Shown here: piece after piece, positions 1-6,865 of the stretch
How positions within the stretch are numbered: position 1 is the first letter of the stretch
Layout: each line of letters opens with the position of its first letter
Assembly: GCA_030263275.1 (NCBI GenBank)
Contig: SZOR01000080.1
Location: 1-18,877, forward strand
Reading direction: 5' to 3'
Length of the DNA: 18,877 nucleotides
Source of the DNA: DSNY01 sp016861185
GTDB lineage: Bacteria; Pseudomonadota; Gammaproteobacteria; Burkholderiales; Burkholderiaceae_F
Made by a program: the position numbers and the translations under genes
Notes under the pieces: generated by a model
What the model saw: only the letters and a program-made list of their open reading frames with translations
Database searches by the model: none
What the model was told of the DNA's origin: nothing

Positions 1-1
1 G

Positions 2-682
2 GCTGCGGCGGGCGACGCGGCGCTCGCGGCGCGCATCGAGCGGATGCGTCGCCTGCGCGCCGCCGTACACGCCGCCTACGCGCCGGTGCTCGACGAGCCG
101 GTGCCGGATCGGCTGCTCGCCGCGCTGCAGGCCGCGCCCGCCGCGCCCCGGACCCGATCCGGGGTGATCGATCTCGCCGCCCGGCGCGCGGCGAAGACCG
201 CGGCGCCGCGTCCGCGCTGGAGCTGGTTCGAATGGGGCGCGATGGCGGCGAGCGTGCTGCTCGGGGTCGCGATCGGTGCGGTGGCGCTGCGCGGACCGGG
301 CGAGCCGATCGTCGCCGAACGCGGCGGGCTCGTCGCGCGCGCCGCGCTCGCACAGGCGCTGTCGGCGCAGCTCGTGCGGGACCAGCGGGCGGATGCGCCC
401 GTGCGCATCGGGCTCAGCTTCGTTTCGAAGGCGGGCGAGTACTGCCGCACGTTCGCGCTCGCGCAGCGCGTCCCGGTGGCGGGGCTCGCGTGCCGCAGCG
501 GCGGCGACTGGCGCGTCACCGTCGTCGTGCAGGACGAAAGCGCCGCGGCGCCGGACCGCTACCGGACGGCCGCCACCCCGCTGCCGCCCGCGCTGCTCGA
601 TGCGGTCGACGCGACGATCGCAGGCGATCCGCTCGACGCCGAAGCCGAACGCGCGGCGCGCGAGCGGGGGTGGAAACGCTGA
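2..682 (+). CDS. Anti-sigma-factor-like membrane protein (5' truncated)
   Basis: The reading frame is open from the window edge, so the N-terminus is missing; an internal ATG lies at 44, but upstream codons (AALAARIERM...) read as ordinary protein. The segment LAARIERMRRLRAAV, then LDEPVPDRLLAAL, resembles the stretch after the zinc-finger-like N-terminal domain of proteobacterial anti-sigma factors that pair with ECF sigma factors. One hydrophobic membrane segment follows (about nt 235-295, EWGAMAASVLLGVAIGAVAL), then a roughly 125-residue domain, probably periplasmic, containing two Cys (EYCRTF and GLACRSGG). By family analogy it would hold a sigma factor at the inner membrane; the sigma gene would lie upstream, outside the window. 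The family assignment is inferred because the diagnostic N-terminus is absent. Confidence 0.6.
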   Translation, partial: AAAGDAALAARIERMRRLRAAVHAAYAPVLDEPVPDRLLAALQAAPAAPRTRSGVIDLAARRAAKTAAPRPRWSWFEWGAMAASVLLGVAIGAVALRGPGEPIVAERGGLVARAALAQALSAQLVRDQRADAPVRIGLSFVSKAGEYCRTFALAQRVPVAGLACRSGGDWRVTVVVQDESAAAPDRYRTAATPLPPALLDAVDATIAGDPLDAEAERAARERGWKR

Positions 683-740
683 GGCAAGCCTGGCTCGAAC
701 GAGCCGGGAGCGACGGATCTTCGCGGCGAGCGGGCCGCCC

Positions 741-776
741 CTCACCGTAACCCTCTCCCCGATCACGGGGAGAGGG
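741..776. repeat. Type A palindromic repeat between convergent genes
   Basis: A perfect 11-bp inverted repeat has arms at 751-761 and 766-776 and an ATCA loop. It is preceded by CTCACCGTAA, the reverse complement of the GTGAG-type tail of the other type A copies, so this copy is in reverse orientation. It lies between the convergent anti-sigma-like gene and dinB and could act as a two-way transcript end, although there is no T-tract. The same stem occurs three times inside hsdR. Confidence 0.8.
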
Positions 777-789
777 AACGCACTCCGAC

Positions 790-2016
790 TCACTGGGAGC
801 CGTCGAACAGCTCCGCCTCGTGCTGCGCGTGGTCGGCCGCCCGATCGCTGCGAACGAGCGCGCCGACGCGAACGCCGAGCAGCCGGATGCGCCTGGACAG
901 GTCGACGCGCTTCAGGCATTCGCCGGCGGCGCGGCGGATCACCTTCGGATCGTCGGTCGGCTCGGCGATCGTCTTGGCACGGGTGACGGTGCGGAAGTCG
1001 TCGAAGCGCAGCTTGATCGCGATGTTGCGCCCCGCGTAGCGCTTGCGGCGCAGGTCGTCGGCGAGCTCGACGCACAGCTCGGTGAAGATCTTCGACAGCA
1101 GCCCGCGGTCGCGCACCGCGTGCAGGTCGCGCTCGAACGTCGTCTCGCGGCTCATCGACACCGGTTCGCTGTGCGTTACGACCGGTCGGTCGTCGCGGCC
1201 ATGCGCGGCGTCGTGCAACCACGTGCCGTAGCTCGCGCCGAACTGTTCGATCAGCCAGTCGGGCTCGGCGGCGGCCAGCTCGCCGATCGTCGCGATGCCG
1301 AGCCGCGCGAGCTTCGCCGCCGACTTGGGCCCCACGCCGTGGATCTTGCGCACCGGCAGCGGCCAGATGCGCGTGGCCAGATCGTGCATCGTGACGACGG
1401 TCAGCCCGTCGGGCTTGTCGAGCTCCGAGGCGATCTTCGCGAGCAGCTTGTTCGGCGCGAGCCCGATCGAGCACTTGAGCCCGGTCGCGTCGCGCACCGC
1501 CTGCTTGAGTTCCTGCGCGATCTCGCGCGCGCACCACCATGCGTCGGCCTCGATGTCGGCGCCGGGCTCCTCGTCGGCGAGCCGCGCGGCGACCACCGGC
1601 GTCAGATCGATGTAGATCTCGTCGATGCCGCGGTCCTCGACCACCGGCGCGATCGCGCGGACCGCGGCCTTGAACAGCCGCGAGTACTTGCGGTACTCGT
1701 CGAAGTCCACCGGCAGCAGGATCGCATCCGGCGCAAGCTGCGCCGCCTTCATCAATCCCATCGCCGAGTTGACGCCGAAGGCGCGCGCTTCGTAGGTCGC
1801 GGTCGTCGCCACGCCGCGGCCCGCGTAGTCGCGCAGCCGCGCGAAGCGCCGGCGCCGCTCGCCGGTGGCGGGATCGGTCTCCCACGCCGGCTGATGGCGC
1901 GAGCCGCCGCCGATCACCACCGGCAGCCCGCGCAGCTCGGGATAACGCAACAGCTCGACCGACGCGTAGAACGCGTCCATGTCGAGATGCGCGATCACGC
2001 GGGGAACGTCGGGCAT
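790..2016 (-). CDS. dinB: DNA polymerase IV (Y-family translesion polymerase)
   Basis: A 408-residue Y-family polymerase that copies past damaged bases with low fidelity. The palm motif HLDMDAFYASVE (10-21) carries metal ligand D12 and a tyrosine steric gate, Y17. The second catalytic motif is EDRGIDEIYID (127-137) with D132/E133. A fingers segment (TYEARAFGVNSAMG), a helix-hairpin-helix (HGVGPKSAAKLARLGI, 226-241) and the little-finger domain follow. The C-terminal EAELF may be a weak sliding-clamp-binding motif. Residues about 37-67 form an extra basic loop where E. coli DinB has only a few residues. The ATG at 2016 is chosen because upstream in-frame codons do not look like polymerase and would run into the divergent ogt. 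The 71-bp divergent gap with ogt suggests a shared repair-gene promoter region. Confidence 0.93.
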   Translation of the reverse strand: MPDVPRVIAHLDMDAFYASVELLRYPELRGLPVVIGGGSRHQPAWETDPATGERRRRFARLRDYAGRGVATTATYEARAFGVNSAMGLMKAAQLAPDAILLPVDFDEYRKYSRLFKAAVRAIAPVVEDRGIDEIYIDLTPVVAARLADEEPGADIEADAWWCAREIAQELKQAVRDATGLKCSIGLAPNKLLAKIASELDKPDGLTVVTMHDLATRIWPLPVRKIHGVGPKSAAKLARLGIATIGELAAAEPDWLIEQFGASYGTWLHDAAHGRDDRPVVTHSEPVSMSRETTFERDLHAVRDRGLLSKIFTELCVELADDLRRKRYAGRNIAIKLRFDDFRTVTRAKTIAEPTDDPKVIRRAAGECLKRVDLSRRIRLLGVRVGALVRSDRAADHAQHEAELFDGSQ

Positions 2017-2087
2017 GCGGGCGGCGAAACGTGGCGGCGCGCAGTCTACGGCGCGCGTATGCTCGCGCCGCGACCCTTCCCGCCGCG
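2017..2087. promoter_or_regulatory. Divergent dinB/ogt promoter region
   Basis: These 71 bp separate the divergently transcribed dinB and ogt start codons, so both promoters should lie here or inside the 5' ends. TATGCT at 2058-2063 could be a plus-strand -10 box, 24 bp before the ogt ATG, but there is no convincing -35. I see no canonical LexA operator (CTGT-N8-ACAG). Confidence 0.3.
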
Positions 2088-2624
2088 ATGTCGTCGACGA
2101 CCCAGACCTGCCTCGTGATCGCAAGCCCGATCGGCCCGCTGCGGCTGGCGTCGGACGGCGCCGCGTTGACCGAGGTATGGATGCAGGGCGAATGGTCGCC
2201 GCAAGCGGGCGTCGCGCAGATCGCCGGGTCCGTCGAAACGCACGACGCGCTGCTGGCGGAAGCGGCGCGTCAGCTGCGCGCGTATTTCGACGGCCGGCTG
2301 CACGACTTCGACCTGCCGCTCGCGCCGCGGGGCACCGACTTCCAGCTTCGCGTGTGGCGCCTGCTGCGAGCGATCCCGTACGGCGCGACGGCGAGCTACG
2401 GCGAGATCGCCAGGCGCCTCGGCGATGCGGGGGCGGCGCGCGCGGTGGGGCTCGCCAACGGCGCCAATCCGATTCCGATCATCGTGCCGTGCCATCGCGT
2501 GATCGGCGCCGATGGCTCGATAACCGGTTTCGGCGGCGGCATCGCGCGCAAGCGCTGGCTGCTCGCGCACGAAGCGCGCTGCATTTCGCCGCAAGGCGAC
2601 CTGTTCGGCGCCGCCTGCGCCTGA
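2088..2624 (+). CDS. ogt: Methylated-DNA--protein-cysteine methyltransferase
   Basis: A 178-residue suicide repair protein that moves the alkyl group from O6-alkylguanine (and O4-alkylthymine) to its own cysteine. The signature IIVPCHRVIG (131-140) places the acceptor at C135. The DNA-binding helix region is TASYGEIARRLG (101-112), with the candidate arginine finger in AARAVGLANGANP (R118). The Glu of the active-site network may be in the C-terminal LLAHE. The N-terminal domain carries no extra Ada-type Cys cluster, so this is the Ogt/MGMT type rather than Ada. The ATG at 2088 is preferred because the earlier in-frame ATG (2031) adds an Arg/Ala-rich stretch overlapping the promoter region. 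No strong Shine-Dalgarno is visible. It is divergent from dinB. Confidence 0.93.
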   Translation: MSSTTQTCLVIASPIGPLRLASDGAALTEVWMQGEWSPQAGVAQIAGSVETHDALLAEAARQLRAYFDGRLHDFDLPLAPRGTDFQLRVWRLLRAIPYGATASYGEIARRLGDAGAARAVGLANGANPIPIIVPCHRVIGADGSITGFGGGIARKRWLLAHEARCISPQGDLFGAACA

Positions 2625-2867
2625 TTGCGGCCTTGCTCCGCAGCGGCGGCCACATTTCTTCGGCGGCCGGCGCGGAGTCTTGAGGGCGTCCGACATTCCA
2701 CGGATGCGTCAAAAAGCGCGCGTCCGACCGCGCGTCTGAACGAACCGCAGGCGCGGCGCCGGGTTCACGCTGTGCACTCGGAGCGCACCGGACCGCTTCG
2801 CCGATGCGCGACCGGAGGGAGGGGCGGGTGTCGTGCGCCCCGCTGCGATGAACCGGAGTTGCAGTCG

Positions 2868-3452
2868 ATGAACTTCTCGCTGATCTACTCGAAGACCGCC
2901 AAGGGCGTCGCCGAGGTCGCGACCCGCAGCGGCGCGCTGACGCCCGCGATGCGGCGCGTCCTGATCATGGTCGACGGCCGGCGCACGGCGGCCGAGCTGG
3001 AGCTCGTCGCGCGCGACGGCGAGTTCGAGAGCATCGTCGCGGCGCTGCTCGAAAAGGGCATGATCGAGCAGACCGGGACGGTCGAAACCGACATCCCGGA
3101 CTGGGTCGACGACGACGACGAAGCGACCGTCGTGATGGAATCGCCGCGCGGCCCCGACGCGATTCCCGCGCTGCGCGCTGCCGCGCAGGCCGCCGCGGCG
3201 GCGGTCACGGCGGCGCCCGCGCCCGCACCCGCCGAACCGAAAACGCCGACGCTCGAGGAGCGCAAGCGCATGGCCGTGCGCGCGCTGTACGACCGCCTGG
3301 GACCCTACGGCGAAGAGCCCGCCGCGCGCATCCAGGAGTGCAAGACGCTCGAGGAACTGGGCGAAAGGCTCAAGCACGCCTGCCGCCGGATCGCGCTGTT
3401 CCGCGGCGAACAGGCCGCGCGCGAGTACCTGGTTTCGATCAGTCAGGTCTGA
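2868..3452 (+). CDS. Unrecognised two-domain protein with acidic linker
   Basis: A 194-residue cytoplasmic protein that I cannot assign. Residues 1-70 contain a helical segment (ALTPAMRRVLIMVDGRRTAA) and look like a small winged-helix-type domain (LTPAMRRVL / AAELEL / IVAALLEKGMI). A strongly acidic stretch (WVDDDDEA, 79-86) and an Ala/Pro linker (about 100-126) lead to a helical C-terminal domain (LEERKRMAVRALYDRLGPYG ... AREYLVSISQV). ATG 2868 has CGGAG about 10 bp upstream; the open frame extends to 2625 but that part does not look like protein. There is no signal peptide or membrane segment. The 243-bp space before it (2625-2867) holds short GC-rich inverted repeats but no gene that I can support. 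A small regulator or adaptor is possible, not shown. Confidence 0.75.
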   Translation: MNFSLIYSKTAKGVAEVATRSGALTPAMRRVLIMVDGRRTAAELELVARDGEFESIVAALLEKGMIEQTGTVETDIPDWVDDDDEATVVMESPRGPDAIPALRAAAQAAAAAVTAAPAPAPAEPKTPTLEERKRMAVRALYDRLGPYGEEPAARIQECKTLEELGERLKHACRRIALFRGEQAAREYLVSISQV

Positions 3453-3478
3453 CGGCGCCGCGTCTCGGCCCGCACCGC

Positions 3479-3532
3479 GAAATCCCCCGCACGCTTCGCG
3501 TGCGTCCCCTTTGCGAAAGGGGGGCGAGGTCT
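3479..3532 (-). repeat. Type B palindromic repeat, reverse orientation
   Basis: The AAATCCCCC tail is followed by a small perfect hairpin (GCACGC-TTC-GCGTGC, 3489-3503) and then by the main stem CCCCTTT-GCG-AAAGGGG. It lies between two plus-strand genes, facing the next copy. Confidence 0.7.
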
Positions 3533-3567
3533 TCCGACGGCGGGGGACTCCCGCATGAGAGCAGTTA

Positions 3568-3600
3568 CCCCCCTTTCGTAAAGGGGGGCAGGGGGGATTT
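3568..3600 (+). repeat. Type B palindromic repeat, forward orientation
   Basis: A perfect 9-bp stem (3568-3576 and 3580-3588) has a CGT loop and is followed by the CAGGGGGGATTT tail. With the copy at 3479-3532 it makes an inward-facing pair upstream of the methyltransferase gene. Confidence 0.8.
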
Positions 3601-3662
3601 CTCCGCCGCCTCCCTTTCGCGACAATGCGCGCCTTCGGCGACCCGCTTCGCAAGGAACGAGG

Positions 3663-4304
3663 ATGCTCCGACGCCTGTTCGCGCTCGTGTTGCTCGGTTT
3701 CACCGCTGCCCTTGCGCAGACGCCGCACACGCACGAGCACCGGTTCTCCGGCGCGGAGCGCTGGGCGCGTGTGTTCGACGACCCCGCGCGCGATCGCTGG
3801 CAGAAACCCGACGACGTGATCGCCGCGCTCGCGCTCGCGCCGGACGCGACCGTCGCCGACATCGGCGCCGGCACCGGCTACTTCGCGGTGCGCCTGGCGC
3901 GCGCCGTGCCCAAGGGCCGCGTGTACGCGGTCGACATCGAGCCCGACATGGTCCGCTACCTCGGCGAACGCGCGCAGCGCGAGCAGCTTGCCAACCTGCA
4001 GCCGGTGCGCGGCAAGCCCGACGATCCGCAACTGCCCGCGCCGGTCGATCGCGTGCTGATCGTCGACACGTATCACCACATCGGCGAGCGCGTGGCGTAC
4101 TTCGGTCGGCTGCGCGAGCGCCTGAAGCCCGGTGGTGCAGTCGCGATCGTCGACTTCACCCTCGAGTCGCCGGTCGGTCCGCCGCGTAGCGCACGTGTGG
4201 CGGCCGACGTCGTCCGTGCCGAGATGCAACGCGCCGGCTACGCGCTCGCGGCACAGCACGACTTCCTGCCGCACCAGTACTTCCTCGTGTTCCGCCCGCG
4301 CTAG
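3663..4304 (+). CDS. Exported class I SAM-dependent methyltransferase
   Basis: A 213-residue protein with a Rossmann-type methyltransferase fold. Motif I is VADIGAGTGYF (64-74); the acidic residue after strand 2 is in YAVDIEPDM (D91); motif IV is VLIVDTYHHI (131-140); later strands include LKPGGAVAIVDF and the C-terminal QYFLVFRPR. The N-terminus MLRRLFALVLLGFTAALAQ is a good Sec signal peptide, followed by a His-rich HTHEHRF and ERWARVFDDPARD, a layout seen in a family of exported methyltransferases. The substrate is unknown. How SAM would reach an exported enzyme is an open question; lipoprotein anchoring is unlikely because there is no lipobox Cys. The start is supported by AAGGA about 6 bp upstream of the ATG. 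Both sides are flanked by type B repeats. Confidence 0.85.
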   Translation: MLRRLFALVLLGFTAALAQTPHTHEHRFSGAERWARVFDDPARDRWQKPDDVIAALALAPDATVADIGAGTGYFAVRLARAVPKGRVYAVDIEPDMVRYLGERAQREQLANLQPVRGKPDDPQLPAPVDRVLIVDTYHHIGERVAYFGRLRERLKPGGAVAIVDFTLESPVGPPRSARVAADVVRAEMQRAGYALAAQHDFLPHQYFLVFRPR

Positions 4305-4393
4305 CGGCAACGCGCACCGCCGTGCGAACCCCCCTTTTGAAAAGGGGGGCAGGGGGGATTTCTCGGTCGGGCCAGATCGCGACGCGCCCGCTG

Positions 4394-4492
4394 GCGAAGA
4401 ACCGAAAAATCCCCCTCGGTCCCCCTTTACGAAAGGGGGAGGAGGACGGACGCACCTGCGGTGCGCAACGAAGTGAACCTTCCCGCTCGGTC
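4394..4492. repeat. Direct repeat unit, copy 1
   Basis: This roughly 99-bp block begins GCGAAGAACCGAAAAATCC and contains a reverse type B element, a GCACC/GGTGC hairpin and AACGAAGTGAA. It recurs 184 bp downstream with only a few substitutions and one single-base gap. Confidence 0.8.
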
Positions 4493-4577
4493 CACTCTCC
4501 AGGAGAAACGAAGAGCGACGCCTGTCCACCCCCCTTTGAAAAAGGGGGGCAGGGGGGATTTGTCTGTGGCGTCGATT

Positions 4578-4675
4578 GCGAAGAACCGAAAAATCCCCCT
4601 CGGTCCCCCTTTACGAAAGGGGGAAGAGGGCGGACGCACCTTCGGTGCGTAACGAAGTGAATCTCCCCCTCGGTC
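4578..4675. repeat. Direct repeat unit, copy 2
   Basis: Second copy of the block at 4394-4492. Differences include GGAGGACGG versus GAAGAGGGCGG and GCACCTGCGG versus GCACCTTCGG. The near identity points to recent duplication of a composite unit rather than independent insertions. Confidence 0.8.
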
Positions 4676-4833
4676 CCCCTTTGCGAAAGGGGGAGGCAAC
4701 GACTTCCTGCGCGATCCTTCGGCGCGCTCGATGCCGCAGATTCCGTAGTGCGCGCCGCGCGCGATCCCTATCGTCGAGTCGCGTGGCCGTGCGCTTTGCG
4801 CCGGCGACGCGACGAACGGAGACCGCAAACACC

Positions 4834-6825
4834 ATGCCGCGCGACGGACTGCCGCAAGCGACGCAAGACGCCGACGACCTCGCCGGCTGCCTGCCGCGCG
4901 GCTATCGGCTCAACGAATTCGTCATCGACCGCGTGATCGCCGAAGGCGGCTTCGGCGTCGTCTACTCCGCGCTCGATCTGCGGCTGAAGCGCCGCGTCGC
5001 GATCAAGGAGTACATGCCTGCGCTGCTCGCGCGCCGCGCGGGCGACTTCTCGGTGCAGCCGCGCTCCTCGGTGCGGCACCAGGACGCCTTCGCCGTCGGC
5101 CTGCGCAGCTTCATCAACGAAGCGCGGCTGCTCGCGCAGTTCGATCATCCGTCGCTCGTGCGCGTGCATCAGTTCTGGGAGGACAAGGGCACCGGCTTCA
5201 TCGTGATGCCGCTGTACGAGGGGCCGACGCTCAAGCAATGGCTCGCGAGCAACCCGCCGCCCGACGAGGCGTGGCTGCGCGCTTTTCTCGACCGCATGCT
5301 CGACGCGCTGGCGATGCTGCACAAGGCCGACTGCCTGCATCGCGACGTCGCACCCGACAACATCCTCGTGCTGAAAGACAGCGTGCCGCTGCTGCTCGAC
5401 TTCGGCGCCGCGCGGCGCGTGATCGACGAGCTGACGCAGTCGCTGACGGTGATCGTCAAGCCCGGCTACGCGCCGATCGAGCAGTACGCCGATGTCGTCG
5501 GCATCAAGCAGGGACCGTGGACCGACCTCTACGCGCTGTGCGCGACCGCGCACGCGATCATCCTGCGCCAGCCGCCGCCGCCCGCGGTCGCGCGCACCGT
5601 GCACGACGAGATGACGCCGCTGTCGGAGGCCGCGTTCGGCCGCTACTCGCACGCGCTGCTCGCCGCGCTCGACGCGGGGCTCGCGGTGCGGCCCGAGCAT
5701 CGCCCGCCTTCGGTCGACGTGCTGCGCGCGCTGATCGCCGCCGGCGATCAGGACGACGCGGAGCGCACCGTGCTGCTGTCGCCGGCCCCTGCGGCAACGG
5801 CGCAAGACGCCGCGCCGGAAGAAGCGCGTACGACGCCCGCGCCGAGCGAGCCGAACACGGCCGCAGCGGTCGCGAGCAGTCCCGTCGAAGCGGATTCCGC
5901 CCCGCCAACGCAGCCGGCCGGCGCGCCGGCACCACCGCAGGCGCCTTCGCTGCCCGCCGCGTTCAAACGGCGCAGCCGCCTCTTCGAGCTGCTGTTCGAG
6001 CGGCCGCTCAGCGCGCACGAAACGGTGTTCGCGATCGCCGCGGCATTGATCGGCGTCGGCGCGATCGCGCTGCGCGCGCTCGAGGCGCCCGCAATGCCGG
6101 TCGAAGCACGCGCGGCGATCGAAGCGCAGGTCAAGCCGATCGTCCTCGCGCCGATCGCCGAGCAAACGTCTGCACCGGCGCCTGAGCCGCTCGCAACAGC
6201 GCCCGCGCAGACGACGCCGGCCGAGGTCGCCCCACTTGCCGATACCGATCTGCAGCCGCTCGCGAGTGCGCCGCCGGCGCCGCGCGTTGCCCCCGCGCGC
6301 GCAGCGCGCACGACGAAGCCGGCCGCCGCCGTACCTGCCGCGCCCAAGAGCCCGCGCGTCACCGCAGCGAGCACGGCGCCCGCACCCGCGACCGAGCGCA
6401 CCGGCGCGCAGCGCGATGTTCCGACCGCTGCGCATGCCGATGCGGCGCCGCCTTCGATGCGTTCGCCGACGTCGATCGTCGAGCCGCCGGCGCTCGATCG
6501 CAGCGTGGCGACGGTCGAAGTCCCTGCGGCACCGCCGCCCGCGCCGAACGCCGCACCGCCGCCGCGCGCTGCGCTCGTACCGATCGCGCAGCCGCGCCCC
6601 GAGTTCGCCGCCGAAGCCGCGCGCGACGGCATCACGCACGGCCGCGTGCTCGCACGGCTCGCCGTCGACGCCGACGGCCGCGTCAAGGACGTGCGCATCC
6701 TCGAATCCTCGCCGCGCCGGATCTTCGACCGCGAAGTGCGCCATGCCGCGCTGCGCTGGCGCTACCAGCCGCCCGGCGAGCCGCGCGAGGTCGACGTCGA
6801 GTTCGTGTTCCGGCTCGAAGGCTGA
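4834..6825 (+). CDS. Ser/Thr protein kinase fused to a TonB C-terminal domain
   Basis: A 663-residue protein. Residues 23-305 are a Hanks-type kinase: glycine loop IAEGGFGVVY (35-44), VAIKEYMP with K58, HRDVAPDNIL (169-178; D171 catalytic, N176), DFG with D189, activation/P+1 segment VKPGYAPIEQYAD and GPWTDLYAL (227-235). Ala replaces the usual Lys two residues after the catalytic Asp. An Ala/Pro linker leads to a basic patch (FKRRSRLF) and one membrane segment (about 397-416). A second Ala/Pro-rich linker (417-585) suits spanning the periplasm. Residues about 588-662 form a TonB C-terminal domain (ITHGRVLARLAVDADGRVKD ... LRWRYQPPGEPREVDVEFVF). The ATG at 4834 is chosen because upstream codons translate the repeat cluster. 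The cytoplasmic kinase and periplasmic TonB-like end suggest signalling across the envelope; the target is unknown. Confidence 0.88.
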   Translation: MPRDGLPQATQDADDLAGCLPRGYRLNEFVIDRVIAEGGFGVVYSALDLRLKRRVAIKEYMPALLARRAGDFSVQPRSSVRHQDAFAVGLRSFINEARLLAQFDHPSLVRVHQFWEDKGTGFIVMPLYEGPTLKQWLASNPPPDEAWLRAFLDRMLDALAMLHKADCLHRDVAPDNILVLKDSVPLLLDFGAARRVIDELTQSLTVIVKPGYAPIEQYADVVGIKQGPWTDLYALCATAHAIILRQPPPPAVARTVHDEMTPLSEAAFGRYSHALLAALDAGLAVRPEHRPPSVDVLRALIAAGDQDDAERTVLLSPAPAATAQDAAPEEARTTPAPSEPNTAAAVASSPVEADSAPPTQPAGAPAPPQAPSLPAAFKRRSRLFELLFERPLSAHETVFAIAAALIGVGAIALRALEAPAMPVEARAAIEAQVKPIVLAPIAEQTSAPAPEPLATAPAQTTPAEVAPLADTDLQPLASAPPAPRVAPARAARTTKPAAAVPAAPKSPRVTAASTAPAPATERTGAQRDVPTAAHADAAPPSMRSPTSIVEPPALDRSVATVEVPAAPPPAPNAAPPPRAALVPIAQPRPEFAAEAARDGITHGRVLARLAVDADGRVKDVRILESSPRRIFDREVRHAALRWRYQPPGEPREVDVEFVFRLEG

Positions 6826-6827
6826 CT

Positions 6828-6843
6828 CGGGCGAGCGCGCCCG
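6828..6843. terminator. Possible bidirectional terminator hairpin
   Basis: A perfect 6-bp stem (CGGGCG / CGCCCG, loop AGCG) lies in the 40-bp gap between the convergent kinase and hydrolase genes. There is no T-tract, so intrinsic termination is uncertain. Confidence 0.25.
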
Positions 6844-6865
6844 CGCCGCCCGATGCGCGGCGACC

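Larger units (their letters stand above)
4305..4833. repeat. Cluster of five type B palindromic repeats in a 529-bp intergenic region
   Basis: No gene is supported here. Five type B elements are visible: forward at 4329-4361 and 4529-4561 (stem CCCCCCTTT...AAAGGGGGG, tail CAGGGGGGATTT) and reverse at 4406-4440, 4590-4624 and 4662-4694 (AAATCCCCCTCGGT or a variant, then CCCCCTTT...AAAGGGGG). Short hairpins GCACC-TGC-GGTGC and GCACC-TTC-GGTGC follow two of the reverse copies. From about 4700 to 4833 is a unique leader for the kinase gene, with CGGAG about 13 bp before its ATG. Open frames across the cluster simply translate the repeats (PPFEKGG, PPLRKGE) and are not genes. Confidence 0.85.

Noticed and set aside
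2709..4529. 606-codon open frame on the minus strand
   Set aside because: It runs antisense through two plus-strand genes and repeat stretches; its translation is mainly repeat-derived (PPFSKGG-like) and Arg-rich, with no domain.
4329..4694. CRISPR-like array of repeats
   Set aside because: Orientations alternate, spacing is irregular, repeats are long-stem palindromes and no cas genes are present.
4576..4833. Earlier start for the kinase at 4576
   Set aside because: The added residues simply translate type B repeats and leader DNA; ATG 4834 precedes normal protein sequence and has a nearby CGGAG.
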